Of a stretch of DNA of 64,000 bases, positions 20,917-34,665 are shown in pieces. The notes beneath the pieces were generated by a model. That model was given only the letters and a program-made list of their open reading frames with translations. It made no database searches and was not told the origin of the DNA. The stretch covers positions 35,846,995 to 35,910,994 of the forward strand of contig CP141142.1 of NCBI GenBank assembly GCA_035235625.1, read 5' to 3'. This DNA comes from Saururus chinensis (taxonomy: Eukaryota; Streptophyta; Magnoliopsida; Piperales; Saururaceae). Positions within the stretch are counted from its first letter, which is position 1, and each line of letters starts with the position of its first letter. Both the position numbers and the translations under genes were made by a program.

Positions 20917-23900
20917 TTTTTGTGAGGTTTAAATTCGTGAGTTGTATTCTTTATTGTATATTTGATTAAATCAGGATAAGCAGTTGAAAACTCTTGCAGA
21001 CAGGCTCGAGTTCCCTGCTTTATTAATCATACTCTCGTAAAAGTTAGCTGAAAGGGTAAGGGAAAGAAAAGGTTATACTTACTGTAGCAAATTCTGCTAC
21101 AAACTTAGTTTCATAAGCCTCTACCGTTCTTAACAGTTTGTGCCAGCTATGTAAAACCTCTGTATTATGGTAACAAAAGATCTCTAGTCCGAATGTACCA
21201 ATTTTGTATATATACTTTTAAAAGAGAAGTTCGATAAAAGTCTTCAACTTTTTGCATATAAAGTATAGCCGCATAAAAAGTTTGATGTTTATGGCGGGAA
21301 ACTGCAATAGTGTATCTACGGATAAGATGGGTTTAGTTTGGACTTTGGAGCCTATTAAATTGACATTACATATTCTAGCTTCCACGTCCGTAATAGGGGT
21401 GAGAATGGATCTGAGATTAGCTGATATGCACCACTGCCTGATAAGTAATGCTCAGAAAAGTCCAAGAAACACGTTCGTTTTAAAAGACATGATAAAATAT
21501 CATGATTATAGAAGAGTTTTTCATGCTCTTTTTTTACAATGAACCTATTATAAGTTACGTATGGGATTATAGGAACTATTGATATTTAAGATCAAGTTAC
21601 GTATGGGATTATAGGAACTATTTATTGATATTTAAGATCAAGGGTGCATATATTAATATATGTTAAAGCTAAGTAGTATTAATACTAACATGGGCTGGTA
21701 TGTATGCCTCATGGATGAACAGCTCCCATGTGTAACTTATATTAGGCTTATTGTCAGTGTGTAGGGAAAAAAACTCCTAAAAATAACTTTGGACATTCTC
21801 AATTGTGTACCTCTTTGTGGTACACATATTTTGTATGTAAACGTCATAAGGTGATTAAAGATGTTGGCCAATCACTGATCCGAAAAAAGATGTTGATAAT
21901 CCTATTGATGGTTTGCGATCTCAGATATCGGAGATACATTAGTAATGTAAATATAAGGGAAAATGATATCAGTGACCAAAAAGGATTTTTAAAATGTATC
22001 TTAACAATCTAAGCATAAGTTTACATGTAAAAGGCCTAATATTACCCAATTGATAGACTCTTCTTGAATAGTGAAGCAGAATGAACGTAATAAGGACTTT
22101 CAGCTAGATGTATCTTTAAACACACCAAAAATTACTTCAGAAAGATTATACCACTCTTAAAAATTGTTCAAAGAAACTCAGATGAACTTACATAATTCAG
22201 TTTAGTTGCTGCCTGCCTGCCCAACAGTAGTGATCAATCGCTGTGAGAAGAAAAGGAAAGGGCTTATCAGAAGATGCCAGCATCGCCAGATAACACTGTT
22301 GGTGCCATCAGAGTTAGCGAACGAAGAGGGATGCGTCTATAAGTGGATATATATTGGAGATACATCATTGCATGATCCTATTTTGTTTGTTTTACTCCCT
22401 CTATCCCATAAACTGTTTGGATTTAGAAAAAAACGTCTCATGAAAAGTGTCTAACTCGCCCACTCTGTATGATGAATTGTTCATAAAGAACAGGCTTTAG
22501 GAAGTAAAGATTGTATTTTTGTCATGTTTTAGTTGTGGGCCCAACGCTTGTACAAACGTGTAGGAGAATAGTCGTTAGCCTTTTTAATAGGATATTGATA
22601 CTCCCATAACAAAAGTACCTACAAAAACTCATGGGTTCTACAGTAAAGTCACATGAGCTTACTCATCTTTGACCAATCAAACGTCATGTGTGAGTTTTTA
22701 TTATGTACTTTTTATGTAAAAATATTATTTTTTTATAATATCTATTTCTTAAAAAGAAATTATTTTTCTTAATGTCTTCTTATTCAATAAGACCAACTGG
22801 CTTGATATATTCTTTGAACCCCACGGACCGGTGGGTTCAAGTTGCTTAGAACAAGTTGAGTCTTAAGAGTATAGGTATGACTGACAAAAAGATGTGCGAT
22901 TAATTAAAGCCGCATTAAGCGGATTTGGATTCATGTTCAAACCACCACACTTAAAAGGGAGAAAAAAGGTTTCGAAACTACACAGAGGGAGAGGGTGATT
23001 TCCTTACTTTCGATAGACATTCCGTCATAAATTCCCTTCTATTTCTTTCTTTTTACCTTCTCAATCCTATAGAACACCTTTTTAACCGTGACACTTTTTC
23101 CCCATGCATATGACTATTTGATGGTATGACTTCCATTAAGAGTTGAATTTGGTTATGAAATTTTAATATTTTGTAGATATTGGAAAGACGATTTGAAGGC
23201 ATTAAAGTTGAACACTATTATTTCCCCCCAACATATGCGTAGTAGCCCCAAAATGAAAAAAATTATGGTATTTTTTTATTGCTCAGCTCCCCCAATGGTC
23301 CCCCATTATTTTGCTGTTAGCTTCCCCAACACCCCGTGTCTTCCCTACCCCTTCTTATTCAGTGCCAACGACTCGCTTCCATTTGCTTGCTCTGGCTGCT
23401 CTTTTTTTTTTTTAATCTTTACCTGCAGCCAAAACCCAGCTGACCACAACGTTCATTAAAGTTTGCAAACAGACAAACTTAGAAAATTGATGATGTTTCT
23501 AACCAAGTTTGTTCAAATACTCCTTCCGTTGCGTAAAGAATGCCTCGATTTGGAAAAAATCCCATAAAGAGTGTCTGTTTTGCCCACTTTATTCTTAATA
23601 AGGAATTACAAAATGGACCTAGGGTTAAAACTTATGTTCAAAATAGGTCAGTGCCTGATTTGTAAATAATCCAAAAGGGGTAACATGTGATGAAATGACC
23701 TTGCGACCATTGCCACCTTGCTCCTTATTCGTGCCAAGTAGCATCTTCTTCCTCTTCTCCATTCATTGGCTCCATTCTTTTCCCTGATTTGCCCACTTCA
23801 TCTCCTTCCCATTAGTCCTCTCCTCTTCTCCATTCTCTCCTTCATATTTGTAATCTTATCCTTTCTCTCCTTCACATTCATCCATTGGTCATCATTTGTG

Positions 23901-25202
23901 TGTTTTCTCCGTCTCCTTCCTGTCACAGCTAAAGGAGCTCGCTACTCTCTCATTCGGGAAAGGAAGTGAAAGCTTGCCCAGAAGCTTGACAATAGAACCT
24001 CGAATCATGCAAGTACAACTTTGAGATTTACTCTTTATTATTGGATATAAATGTAATCTACCAGTCCTAGGTTGATAGGAGAAGACCAACGGGGTTAATT
24101 GCTGGGAGAAAGAAGTTCAAAGTATGATAGTACAAATAGGTTAGAGAAGGCCACTAGATAAAACTACGATGGTTTAGGAAATGTAATATAATTTTTTAGG
24201 AAAGTTTGTGCAAGGTCATTGTTATGAAAGAGCATTGAAATAGAAATGATAATGTTGTGGGTGATTAGGTGTGATGATTTGACAAAATGTGATAGTAAAA
24301 ATAGGGTTGTGATGGATTAAAGAAAAGGTCGCGATTGAATTGCGAAACTGTTGTGATCTTTTATGTCATGTTGGGATGAAAAGTAGTTGTGACTTAATTG
24401 CTATTTAAGCTTATCGCAAGTGGAATGGCCAGCTATAACTGCAATTGCAAGTGGTTCGTAAATGCCTTCATAATATAAAATATTGAAGCACAATTGCCTT
24501 CACAACAATAATATCTTGCATTGCAACACCCATCACAACATATTGTATTGAATCACAAATCACTTCATAGAATAGGGCATGTAGCATCATAAATATATTC
24601 ACAATATAGGGGAATGCAAAACAAGTTATTTTGTTAGTTGATTTGAAAGAAATTTGTATTCCTCATAGTAATTAACATTATTGTATCCACATGCACAACC
24701 CACAATTAAATATTAGAGTACTAATGTGCCATAGGGGGACTATTAAATGCAACCCTAATAGAATAGAAGATAGTAGGAGGTATCAATCATTTACATTATG
24801 TAGAAAAAAAAAGATAGCATTAGTTCATTTATGCAACCGTTAGCATAATTTGTAAACTTTTCGATAATAATATCAATTCGGAATACATATACCCTATTTA
24901 TTCATGGCCATAGTCCTCTATGTGGTAAGGAACATTCCATATATACAAAGCCCAAGCAGGACTAGTGGGTGGTGGAACATCACTTTACATGGGCTTCATT
25001 TTCTTTTCCATTATTTTAATGGTGACACATGGGCTTCATATGCCAATTATTACGAAATGTGTGATATTTTGTTTTTTTTTGGAAAAAAAAGCCAAAAAGC
25101 TCTAATTTTTTGTTCAAAAAATAGCAAGCCTATTATAAAATATAATTGCACAAAATTATTTTGAACAACATAAATATATGATAAGAAATAAGGCCCATTA
25201 TT
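20917..25202. other. Intergenic DNA downstream of the transporter gene
   Basis: The first few hundred bases are probably 3' UTR. Further along are a 42-bp direct repeat (21553-21640), fragments with Stowaway-like ends (near 22395 and 23519), a degraded Mutator-like MITE (about 21508-21775) and pyrimidine-rich stretches (23280-23900). No open frame has a recognisable product, and no exon chain could be assembled. Confidence 0.45.
21553..21640 (+). repeat. 42-bp direct duplication
   Basis: AGTTACGTATGGGATTATAG begins at 21553 and again at 21595. The second unit carries a 4-bp insertion (TTTA or equivalent) before GATATTTAAGATCAAG. It looks like a recent replication-slippage duplication. Confidence 0.85.
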
Positions 25203-27243
25203 TGTGACATCTTGTATTTTTTAAGAAAAATATAATCTTTTGTTTGATTTTTTTCACCACTAAGCCACCAATACGTCGATGCTCGCATTAATGAACAGTG
25301 TTTTCAACTAAACAATAGGCATCATCTGTCAGTGAAACCGTTTGTTGAGGTTATATTTGAAATTGTGGGAAGTTTTACAGTTTTGGACTCTTTGGATGGT
25401 TATGCCCTATTTAAATGAAGGAAATCACGGGATTTCAGGTTCGGAAGAAATTTATGTGTAGTCTAAATGTGAGTGGGCATTTGGGAGAGGAGCAACTGAG
25501 GACGTTCACCAAGAAGAAAATTTTGTATGGATTCAAGGTCAGATTGCACCTTTCTTCCATTGTTTAATCGTTTGTTTTACATGAATTGTATTCCTCCTTG
25601 AGTTTCTAATTAGTTGAACGTATACATGGGAATTTATGTGAAGATTTTATTGTACGTAGTGCAATCATGGTGATTTTATTTTATGATGGTTTCATGGTAT
25701 ATTTACAATCATAAACTACATAGAGCTTATTGGTTGAGAAAGTTTTACTCTGTTTTGTTGAAAAAAATTATTTAGACAACTAGTATGGTCTCTGTTTGTT
25801 TTTATCCCGATCATCAATATGTCGATAAATGGAGGAAGATAAACAATACCAACACTAGTACATTAGGTCGTGTTGGTGTTAACTGGTCACCGGTAGTTAG
25901 ATTGACACATTGGCATGGAGTCAATTAGGTGGGATTCACACCCAACCCACTATTAGTAAAGGTTCAACAAATCGACGGTGTCAATCAGGTGGGATTCACA
26001 CCCAACCCGCTATTAGTAAAGGTTCAACAAATAGATGGGAGGTCAATGGTCATCAACGCCCTAGCCAACACATTAGTTGGGTTACTAATGGTACATCAAT
26101 GCATGAGAATTTAAGCATGATTTTTGTTAATGTTAATGTCATTTATAAGTAATATATTAACATGATTTTCCTTGCATTTAATATGTTTGAATGATGTTAA
26201 GTATATATTATATAAGGGTAAGTAAGCCCTGTAAGTGTGAATCCATGTGATGGATAGTCACCCTTGACCATTGCATTTTGACATTTTAGGACAAAGAATC
26301 TTAGTGTTTGATTGGCTCAAAAAGTGAGTTGTGGGTATGGTGTAAAAAGTGATCATAGTCTTTTCGTTCTCCAAAAGTAGGAGTTATATGTAGAGACACT
26401 CCTCTTGCTTAGGAGTTTGGTTCTAATGGATCAGAGTATAAAAAGATAATTAATCTAGCACAACACAATACATAAGGTTTTGACAATTATATAAGTTGAG
26501 ATCTTTACTACTTCGATCTATAAGCCTTTTTGGGCCTTAGTTTCATAGTGTGGATGGGAGAAGCATAGCTTCTCTGAAGTTGCATTTGTGGCAGTCTAAT
26601 ATCTAGTGTGAGTTATTGAACTGTTAGATGAGGCTATCATGTCTAGATAACCTTTTAATGTTTGGTTTGTTTTCTTCTAAGTCTTATTATAACTCTGAAA
26701 GGTATATGTGATTTGGCTTAATCTTTATTGGATTTCTTTCTTGGTTTGATTTCACATTGGAATACTTTGTTGGATCCTTGTTTTGGTTTTGCAATCCCAC
26801 TCAGTATACCTATATTGTCAACATCTTTTGTAGTGCAAGACTTTTAGTATGATGAATTTATTTTAAGTGTTTTCGAGAAGGCCGTAGTAAAGAGTCTTCT
26901 CTTATCAAGTGTAGATTTGATTTTTTTTCTCTAGGTTTATTTCTAGGCACGTAAGAGTGTCATTTATTATTAATATTAATCATAGTATTATGTGACAAAT
27001 AAGTACCCAACAGTAGATCATATATGTATTTTAAAGTAACATAGTAATTTTAGTAATATATTTATGCTATTTATCATATATTCAAATTTATGAAAAAGTG
27101 TGGCATGATCCTAAGGTGATTTGTGATTATTTCTACAATTCATGACAAAATATTATTCCATTGCAGCCTATTTAAAGGTTTTATGACATATTTTTTGAAA
27201 AGAAAGATATAGAAAAAACATGTATAAAAATTAGGGTATGACA
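25203..27243 (+). mobile_element. Element C: solo-LTR-like insertion, 2041 bp
   Basis: It begins TGTGACATCTTG, ends GGGTATGACA, and is flanked by a perfect 5-bp duplication TTATT (25198-25202 and 27244-27248). No gag-pol frame, primer-binding site or second LTR is seen, so a solo LTR is the simplest reading. A TATTTAAAT about 205 bp from the start may be its TATA box. It contains a 60-bp tandem duplication at about 25928-26047. Relationship to A and B is limited to the TG...GACA ends. Confidence 0.7.
25928..26047 (+). repeat. 60-bp tandem duplication in element C
   Basis: GGTGGGATTCACACCCAACC begins at 25928 and 25988, and the two units differ by only a few substitutions. Overlapping short frames here reflect the duplication rather than a gene. 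Confidence 0.85.
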
Positions 27244-27411
27244 TTATTATAAGCCTGGGCTTACATGCGACCACATGAGTTGAGACATCTCAGGCAATAA
27301 ATGGAAATCCGATGGAGTAGTTACGCAAGGAGTAGGCAACCCTTTAATAATGTGCACCATTAGATTTTGATTCAACAACTCATTATACACTGGCCCCGAC
27401 TCATGTAAACG

Positions 27412-27415
<4 letters not shown>

Positions 27416-27491
<76 letters not shown>
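27416..27491. repeat. (AT)n microsatellite, about 75 bp
   Basis: An uninterrupted TA/AT dinucleotide run of roughly 37 repeats. It is likely to be length-variable. Confidence 0.95.
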
Positions 27492-27496
<5 letters not shown>

Positions 27497-30350
27497 AGTA
27501 AATTTGTACTATATTATTTGTGTTTTTTTTATGTTAGCAAAAATTGTGGGCTTATTGATAATTGCCCGTTATTATACATGATGTGATATGCCCACAAGCA
27601 GTTTCTATTTATGATGTTAATGGTTGGTCTTTGTGTATAAAATATGTTAAGAGAAAGCTAATTAAAGGGCCAACAGGCAGATCTTAATGTTGTTACTCTA
27701 AACTTAGGCTTATTAGTTTGTTAAATCTGATTCTGATTCATATGAGTTATTATAAAATATTCTCTCCATTTCATATTAAGTGTCATATTTAATTTTTTAA
27801 ATTAATATAATATAATATAATATAATTTAAATAATTAAATAAAACTCTTAATATGAGACGAATGGATTATCTAAATAAGTAATGCATAAAATTGGGATCT
27901 CATCTATTTACATTTTTCATATAAATTATTTAATTGTATCAATCGTTTTACTTGCAGTTTGTACACTTAAGGTCAATTTGGATATTTGGAAATTGGGAGA
28001 ATGAGAAAGAGAAAGTAAATCTAAGTAAAAAAAAATAAGGGGAATCTTAAAAGATTTTTATTATTTTGTTATATTAATAATATTATAGAAAATTGAAACT
28101 TGAATCCACCGTAACCACAAAAAAATAGTGTCATATAAACTTTTAATAATAAAACTACTTCTCCTATGTTACTGCCACAACTATCACCTTGGGACCACTT
28201 TTAGTTGTGGTGGAGATAATGGTAATAGTGACAGATGATGGCGGTGACTTCGGAGGTAGTGGCAACAGCAAGGACAAATATTTGGTAAAATATAAGCAGT
28301 GGATATAGATGTTATAGAACATACCTAATTGTCAAACAAAAGAGTTGATGACCTTGACTGGGGCTATTAATGTGAGACAAAAAGAGTATATAAGAGGTAT
28401 CTGCACATAAAAATTTAAACCCCCTTTAAGTACTATATTTGGAGCCCTATCTGAATTGGTTAGGAGGTATTAGTCATAAAGCCCTCTTATGTACAATATT
28501 TGGAGCTCTATATAAGTTGGTCACGGACCTCCGATCACAGAGCCCACTTATGCACTATACTTCGAGCCCTAAGTAAATTGGTAAACGGGCTATGGTCCGG
28601 AAGCCCGGTTAGGCTAAACTCGTTCATCGCCAAGTTGTCATTTTGCTTGTGTCAAGTAATCTCTTATCAAGATCTAACTTGTGATATGTCATGGTGCCAC
28701 TCGGTACATACAAATTGGCTGGAGATAACTCGACATATATACGGTTTGACAGCCTTGTCGCTTTCTCCGCATGCAAATTGCCGTGAAGCTTCCTACTTGA
28801 TGGTGACGAATCATCTGATGGAATGGGACGACCTGCGTGGCCGTAATCTCTCAATGTACTAGCCTAGATCTAGTGGCCCCTGTATCATGAACTTCATGAT
28901 TTACCAAATCTATTGACAATCTAACAATAATATTTAACTTAAGCCACCGTCGGCAGGTGGGACCCAGATCAACTGCGGCACTTTTTGTACTTATATGGGT
29001 CTTTGCGGAAATCACCAACTCTTTCGAAAACAGACGTGGAGTACTACATATAACAAGCCATTAATTAGCTTGGTTCTTGTGGTTCTCGGCTGGAGACTAT
29101 TCAGAAAGTCCCTTTCAACAATTCGTCTGCAATCACAAGGTCCCCACCTCATGTCTTGACCCTTCCATTGCTCTCGATCACGGACAGAATCAAGATCTCA
29201 TTCCCTTGGGGAGCTAATAGGCATTGGGCACTGGATAATCTAAAATAGGATCATGGTCCCTTGATTCACAATTTAAGAAGCGTTGTTCATGCTCTTAATG
29301 TTAGGCATGAATCACATTGAAGAGTGGTTAGAGGTTTGTATGATAAAGATAATTTTCATAAAGAAAGGCGAAATGAAATTGCCTATGTAGAAGTTTAGAT
29401 GAATGTAAAAGAAGAGTATGGAAAGACCACACGATGCACGTGAAGATGTCGTTGTCGACAGGATTGTTTTTAGGTAACACGTTGAAAGACAGTTTTAGAT
29501 GAATATGGATTGTAATGTGGAAGCCTTTTTTGTGCTCATGTTTATAATGAGCCTTGCTTGGTAGCACTCATTAGAGCACGTTAGTATATATAGTATATTA
29601 GTATATACTATGAATGATAGTTTTTGATATTATGCTATGTGGAACCTCCCTCTAGATTAGTATATACACGTTAGCATAGTATATACTATGTGGAACCTCC
29701 CTCTAGATATACAGTAAGTGAAAAACGACACTTTCATAATTCTATTAATCATGCATATGTAACATGATTCTCATACAACGAGACTTTGGAATATTTTTAT
29801 GCGAATAAAACTATTTTCTAAATTTTTTATGGGTACGAAACTATGTACATAATGCATAGAACGTATTGTCTTTGTATACTTAAAACAACAAATGGTTGGG
29901 CTACAGCTCACATCTCGAGTGAAACACACTGTGATTCAGATCTCCGGGATAGCATATGATATCAGCAATGTCGACTGGATAAGGCGATTGGTGTAAGGGT
30001 CGTCATTTTCTCATATTCTTGGTTTTATTTGGACGGTGGTCATTTTTATTATTTTTAGAAATTAATATTCATAATCTATTTTTTAACACAAGAAGCTTTA
30101 CGTTACCTTTGATTAGATATAGAAAGTTGGTCTTACCTGACAATATAGGATTTACTTTTCTCTATCAATAATAAGTGATGCAAGGCCTATAATGTAGAAA
30201 AAGTAAAATATAAATATTAACTTCTTTTTTTTATCACTTCACTACTAAATCATGTGAAATGGATTATTCGGATAAGAAAGTGAATGTCTTGCCATATCTC
30301 CAAGATACATGACCCAAAAGTTTCATAGTCACTCGAGGTTTTTGGGGGGA
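27492..30350. other. Intergenic DNA with small repeats
   Basis: An inverted repeat at about 27764-27866 (CTCCATTTCATATTAAGTG against TCTTAATATGAGACGAATGG) is a degraded Stowaway-like MITE. A 60-bp tandem repeat lies at 28427-28610. A CTATGTGGAACCTCCCTCTA unit occurs twice near 29634-29711. No gene could be supported; the 120-residue frame at 28500-28862 overlaps the tandem repeat and has no known homology. Confidence 0.45.
28427..28610 (+). repeat. 60-bp degenerate tandem repeat, three units
   Basis: ACTATATTTGGAGCCCTA recurs with changes at steps of about 60 bp (near 28434, 28494 and 28554), followed each time by a GAATTGGT- or AAGTTGGTC-like block and an AGCCC-ACTTATG-like block. Identity between units is moderate. 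Confidence 0.7.
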
Positions 30351-31447
30351 TACTATAAGAAAAAGGACTATTAGCGATGCTTTAAAAACATCGCTAATAG
30401 TCTAAAAAGCATCACTAATGACTTTAAACTTTGCCAAAATTGTCGACAATAGTCTCATTGCAACTGCTTATTAGCAATGTATATATAAAAGCGTCACTAA
30501 TCGTATTGATATTAGTGATGCTCTATTTTCTATTGCTAAAATTAATTTTTTTTCTACACATTAAAAAGCATCACTAATAATAAATTATTAGCGATGTTTG
30601 TTACAAAGCGTTGCTAATATTATAGTATTAGGGATGCCTTTTAAAGTGTTTCTAATATGATAACATATTTTTAAAAATAAAAAATATTGTTAGCTATGTT
30701 CTTTATATGTCGCTAAAAGTATTTTTAGTGGCGTATAAAAAATGTCACTAATAAAATAAAAATCCCGAAGTTTTAAACAAGTGTTGCTAATATTGTATCA
30801 CTAATATAGAATTTTTTTAAAAAATATTAACAATGCTTTGTTTACATTGCTAAAAATAAAAACATTTAAAAAAAAAACATTCCCAACTCCCCCCTTGTCT
30901 CCTCCTCCTTCGACAGTTGGGAAGGGTGGGGGAGGCCGGGGATGGATCCGATGTCGCTCCCCTCTTCTCCTCCTCTTTCGGTAGTCGGGGGTAGGTAGAG
31001 GGGAAGGGGAGGGGCAGCAATGGAAGAGGGGGAGGGGCGGGGGTGGCCGGTAATGGAACCAGGGCGGCATAAGAACTAGGGCAGCGGTGGAGTCAACTGA
31101 CAGGCAGGGGAGCTAGAGAGGGGAAGGAGTGAAAGGGGGGGAGCTAGAGAGGGGGAGGGGAACAGGGGAGGGGGGCATAGGAAAGGGGGGAGATAGATGG
31201 GGTGGCACCGGATTCCGATGGTAGAGCCGAATCCAGTGCTACCCCCACTTCTCCTCCTTTGGCTGAGGGGGGTGGCACCGGAATCTAAGGGCAGAGCCAA
31301 ATCCGACACCACCCCAGCTTCTCCTCCTCTTCCCACATCGTGGGCAGAGGATGATGGGGCGAAGGGGATTAAATAGCGTGGGCAACATTTTGATCGCGCT
31401 CCTTTTTTGTGACGCTTCAAATAATTTGAAGCGTCGCAAAAAAAAAT
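30351..31447 (+). mobile_element. CACTA-type transposon end, non-autonomous or truncated
   Basis: The left edge reads TACTATAAGAAAAAGG (CACTA consensus CACTACAAGAAA, first base changed). It is followed to about 30830 by many subterminal motifs of the TTAGCGATGC / GCATCGCTAAT type in both orientations. The interior (30880-31380) is GC-rich, purine-biased low-complexity DNA. At 31405-31445 there is a hairpin, TTTTTGTGACGCTTCAAA against TTTGAAGCGTCGCAAAAA. No TTCTTGTAGTG-like right end was found, so the right boundary is tentative. No transposase sequence is present. Confidence 0.6.
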
Positions 31448-34400
31448 AGGTATGAAAAAAAAATAAAGAATAAAATAAAATAATAATATTACAAAAAAAT
31501 ACATCGAATTTGTGTAGAGAATTGCCCCTTGATTCTTGAAGACTTGAGTATGGATAATCGGATTCGGATAAGAGAGCTTGAAGAATTTGAAGAGTTGAAG
31601 TCTTGAAGAATGGAAGAGAGAACTTGAACTTGAAGGAATTGGAGATTGGAGTGAGAGATTGCTTGAGCCTTGAACCTTTAGTTACTTGATCAATTTGAAA
31701 CTTGAGAGATTAAGTAGGAATGAGGAGTAAAAAATACCCTCACTCCCTCCAATTTATAAGGGACCTTTCTTCCTTTGTTCTATGACAGAAAAAAAACCTC
31801 AACTAACAAAAAAAGGCTCTATTAAGGGGTTGGGGTTAATTTTAATCATTTTTCCTACGGGACAATCGATTGGCCATCCAATAACTCTTAAAAGTGCTAT
31901 TGGTAGCACCATGCCATCAAATTGGCAGGCACAGGCCACTGTGGTCAATTGATCAGCCTCTATGGCTGAACAATCGGCCATCGAATGGCTATAAAAGGAG
32001 ATGTTGGTGCAAGCAAGGTGTAGTGGGGCCCACACCATGCCATGTGTGAGGCCTGGGCCTCTACGGGGCTAGGCCGATTTTGGCCCAGGGGTCAAAAATG
32101 TCAACATGACCATTTAATGGGGCTAGGCCAAGCTTAAGTCCAACCCTTTTCCACCTCTAGTCTTACTTACCTAAAGAAAAAGTAATTGTTGTTTGAATGA
32201 GATTATGAAAGGATACATATTGCCCAATCGGGTTCCATGCTAGGGTTGCAATAAGGTCGGGTTAAGGTGGGCTAGAGCTAGGTTCTGGTTTGGCCCTAAC
32301 CCTAGCTGGGTTTCAAAAGCTTTGCCATAAGCAGGTTTGGACCAGGCCATAATCGTATATTTGTTTAAAAAATAATTTTAATAAAAAAACTTATGACCTA
32401 TAAGTGGTTTTCCAACAAGTTTATCCCATCAGATACATGATGATTGGCCTTTAGCTTTTGTAGGATCTTTCATAGCTAGGAGTGATGACTTGTAAGCTTA
32501 GAATCTTTTAAACTTTCTTAAAATACACAAGATCTCTTCCTCCCACCTTTCTAACCCATTTGGACTATCCAAATAAGGGGAAATAATTTTTTTTTATTGA
32601 GGGTCAGCCAAATGGGCGTATGGGCTAGTGTTTTAAAAAGCAATCCAATCTGACCTATTATGCCCGATTCCACCATAGCCGATCAACTTTTCGGGGAGAG
32701 ATATTTCATGGTTAAACCTGTGTGTCACACAATTGAACCCAATTTATGCCCAGTTAAACACAAAAAACAAACTTGACCACCAATCCGGGTTGGTGGCTGA
32801 GTCAAATTTAAAAACACCGCTATGGGCTTGTTACCCTCTTGCCCTATCTTGAACCTATTTAAAATAGGCCAAAAAATTTTAAGCTCTAACCCACATTTTT
32901 ATGAGTCAAGCCAGGCCAACCGGTAAAAGCTTCACCCCTATTCATGACCATGGGTCCTAGCATAGTACATAGAAGCCTAATGTGGTACATAGGTACCTAG
33001 CATGGTCACTGGAAGCTATGTATCATCTTAAGAGTACTACTAGAATCCATATGTATCATTGTCAAGAAACTCAGTCCAAAAATTCAATATAAAACCCCCA
33101 CTTAAGAACCAGAATATGATTGAGTTTTGATTTAATTTTGATTTTTATAAAATATTAAAAATTATAAATTTAATCATAAATTGTTGCAGAACTTAGTATT
33201 TTGGTAAAGTTAATTGATTACTTTGTCCAGGACTCCAGAAATTATTATTTACCAATCTATAAGCTTCTTAATTTATTTTATGAGAGTAGTTTTGTAGGCC
33301 ATGAACCAGACGAGTACGGTGAACCAGTTTTATATAACGTTAATTAAACCAAATAAAGTTCAGGTTTGTTTTAGTCCATAAATGAACTAGTTTTATTTAA
33401 CGTTAATTAAACCATATAACGTTCAGGTTTGTTTAGTCCATAACCTTCTCCAGAACGATGACTATGTTCATGCAGGCAGGTGGTAATCGGACAGGTTGTT
33501 CACTTATCTATCAATCCAAACGTTCAATTGTTTGCCTGAGTTCGATAATTCGAATCCGATTGCCTGTTCAATTGTTTGCCTAAGTCCGATAGTTCGAATG
33601 TCCCATTGCCCAATTGTATCCGACAAACAGATAATCCATAATAACCAACTGACCAAACATAACCTTCTATGAAAGTTATGTTTTTCTCCAAAATTCATCA
33701 TATAGAACATTGTTATTACTATAATGTGAAAGTTTTCATGTTAATAAGAAAAAAGAGGAAGATTAGATGTGTTAGAGTAAGGAGGGGAGATAGGGTTTTT
33801 ATATTATCTTTCTTGGGGTATGAGGTTAAGTTGAGAAAAGTTTAGTGGGTAAAAAAACTTATCCTTAACATAAACATTGTCTAATTAGCTCGTGCAGAAG
33901 TGCGTCACTCCAAGTGTTTAGAACAAGAATGCTCATACATACATGCACCATATACTCAATGACTCATTGTTGTTTATGCACGGTGACTCATAGTGAGTGG
34001 ACTCAGGCCTGTAGTGCATTAGAATCCTCTTTGCGTGATAGAAGCTCAAGAATTATTAATCTCTAGAGCAGTGAGTCATTGCATTTTGCTTAAAGTTACT
34101 TATTCTTATTAACCTTTTGCCACCTCCAAGTTTTCTTGCCCCACTTCATCACCTTACCACGTGAAGTATATTCAAACCTAAGAATGGAAGGTGAGCTACG
34201 GCGTAGAAGACATGACCGGTAGCTTTCCAGCCCACCAGTCTGTTCCCCTAGAACAACAGAATATTCTAGAATGAAATTACTCATAAGGCTCAGCTTTTCA
34301 AGAATGAATTTGAAGTTTACTCTTATTCTTCTTCCAGGTCACATTTAAGATATTAGCTGTATGAATTTTTTTTGGAGATGGAAATGCAATGGTTAATTCT

Positions 34401-34665
34401 TTCTAATCTCTCTTGCATCTATGAGTTTGTATTCTCTCAAATGAGCTTAATGTATCTATTTATCCAAAAAAAATCCATACTAACTCAAGGTACATCCCTC
34501 TGAACCTAGGAAAACACATTAAAGGGCAAGTTATATACAATAGAATGCTGCTAATGGGACCCAAAAATGTCTCCTTCCCTTAAAAATACAAAATTTACTA
34601 TATTATCTTTGTTACTTTACACCCCATCAATCCCCGAAGAATTCTCTCACCAATTACAAAAAAAA
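31448..34665. other. Intergenic repeat-rich DNA
   Basis: No gene was recognised. A segment at 31860-31985 has CGATTGGCC/CCATCGAATGG motifs like the palindrome clusters of elements A and B, which suggests another decayed LTR. Direct duplications occur at 33327-33443 (GTTTTATATAACGTTAATTA, step about 63) and 33522-33600 (GTTCAATTGTTTGCC, step 44). Confidence 0.4.

Noticed and set aside
24240-24570. Possible large foldback with GTGATG/CATCAC-rich arms
   Set aside because: Only scattered short complementary words were found. No continuous arms, termini or target duplication could be defined.
28500-28862. 120-residue plus-strand frame
   Set aside because: It begins within a 60-bp tandem repeat, is matched by an open minus-strand frame, and has no recognisable family motif.
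31076-31504. 142-residue minus-strand Ser/Pro-rich frame in the G-rich block
   Set aside because: Low-complexity purine-rich DNA inside a CACTA-type element keeps stops rare. No recognisable protein features.
33500-33620. tRNA-like TTCGAATCC motifs
   Set aside because: They occur in a direct duplication and have no matching acceptor, D or anticodon arms.
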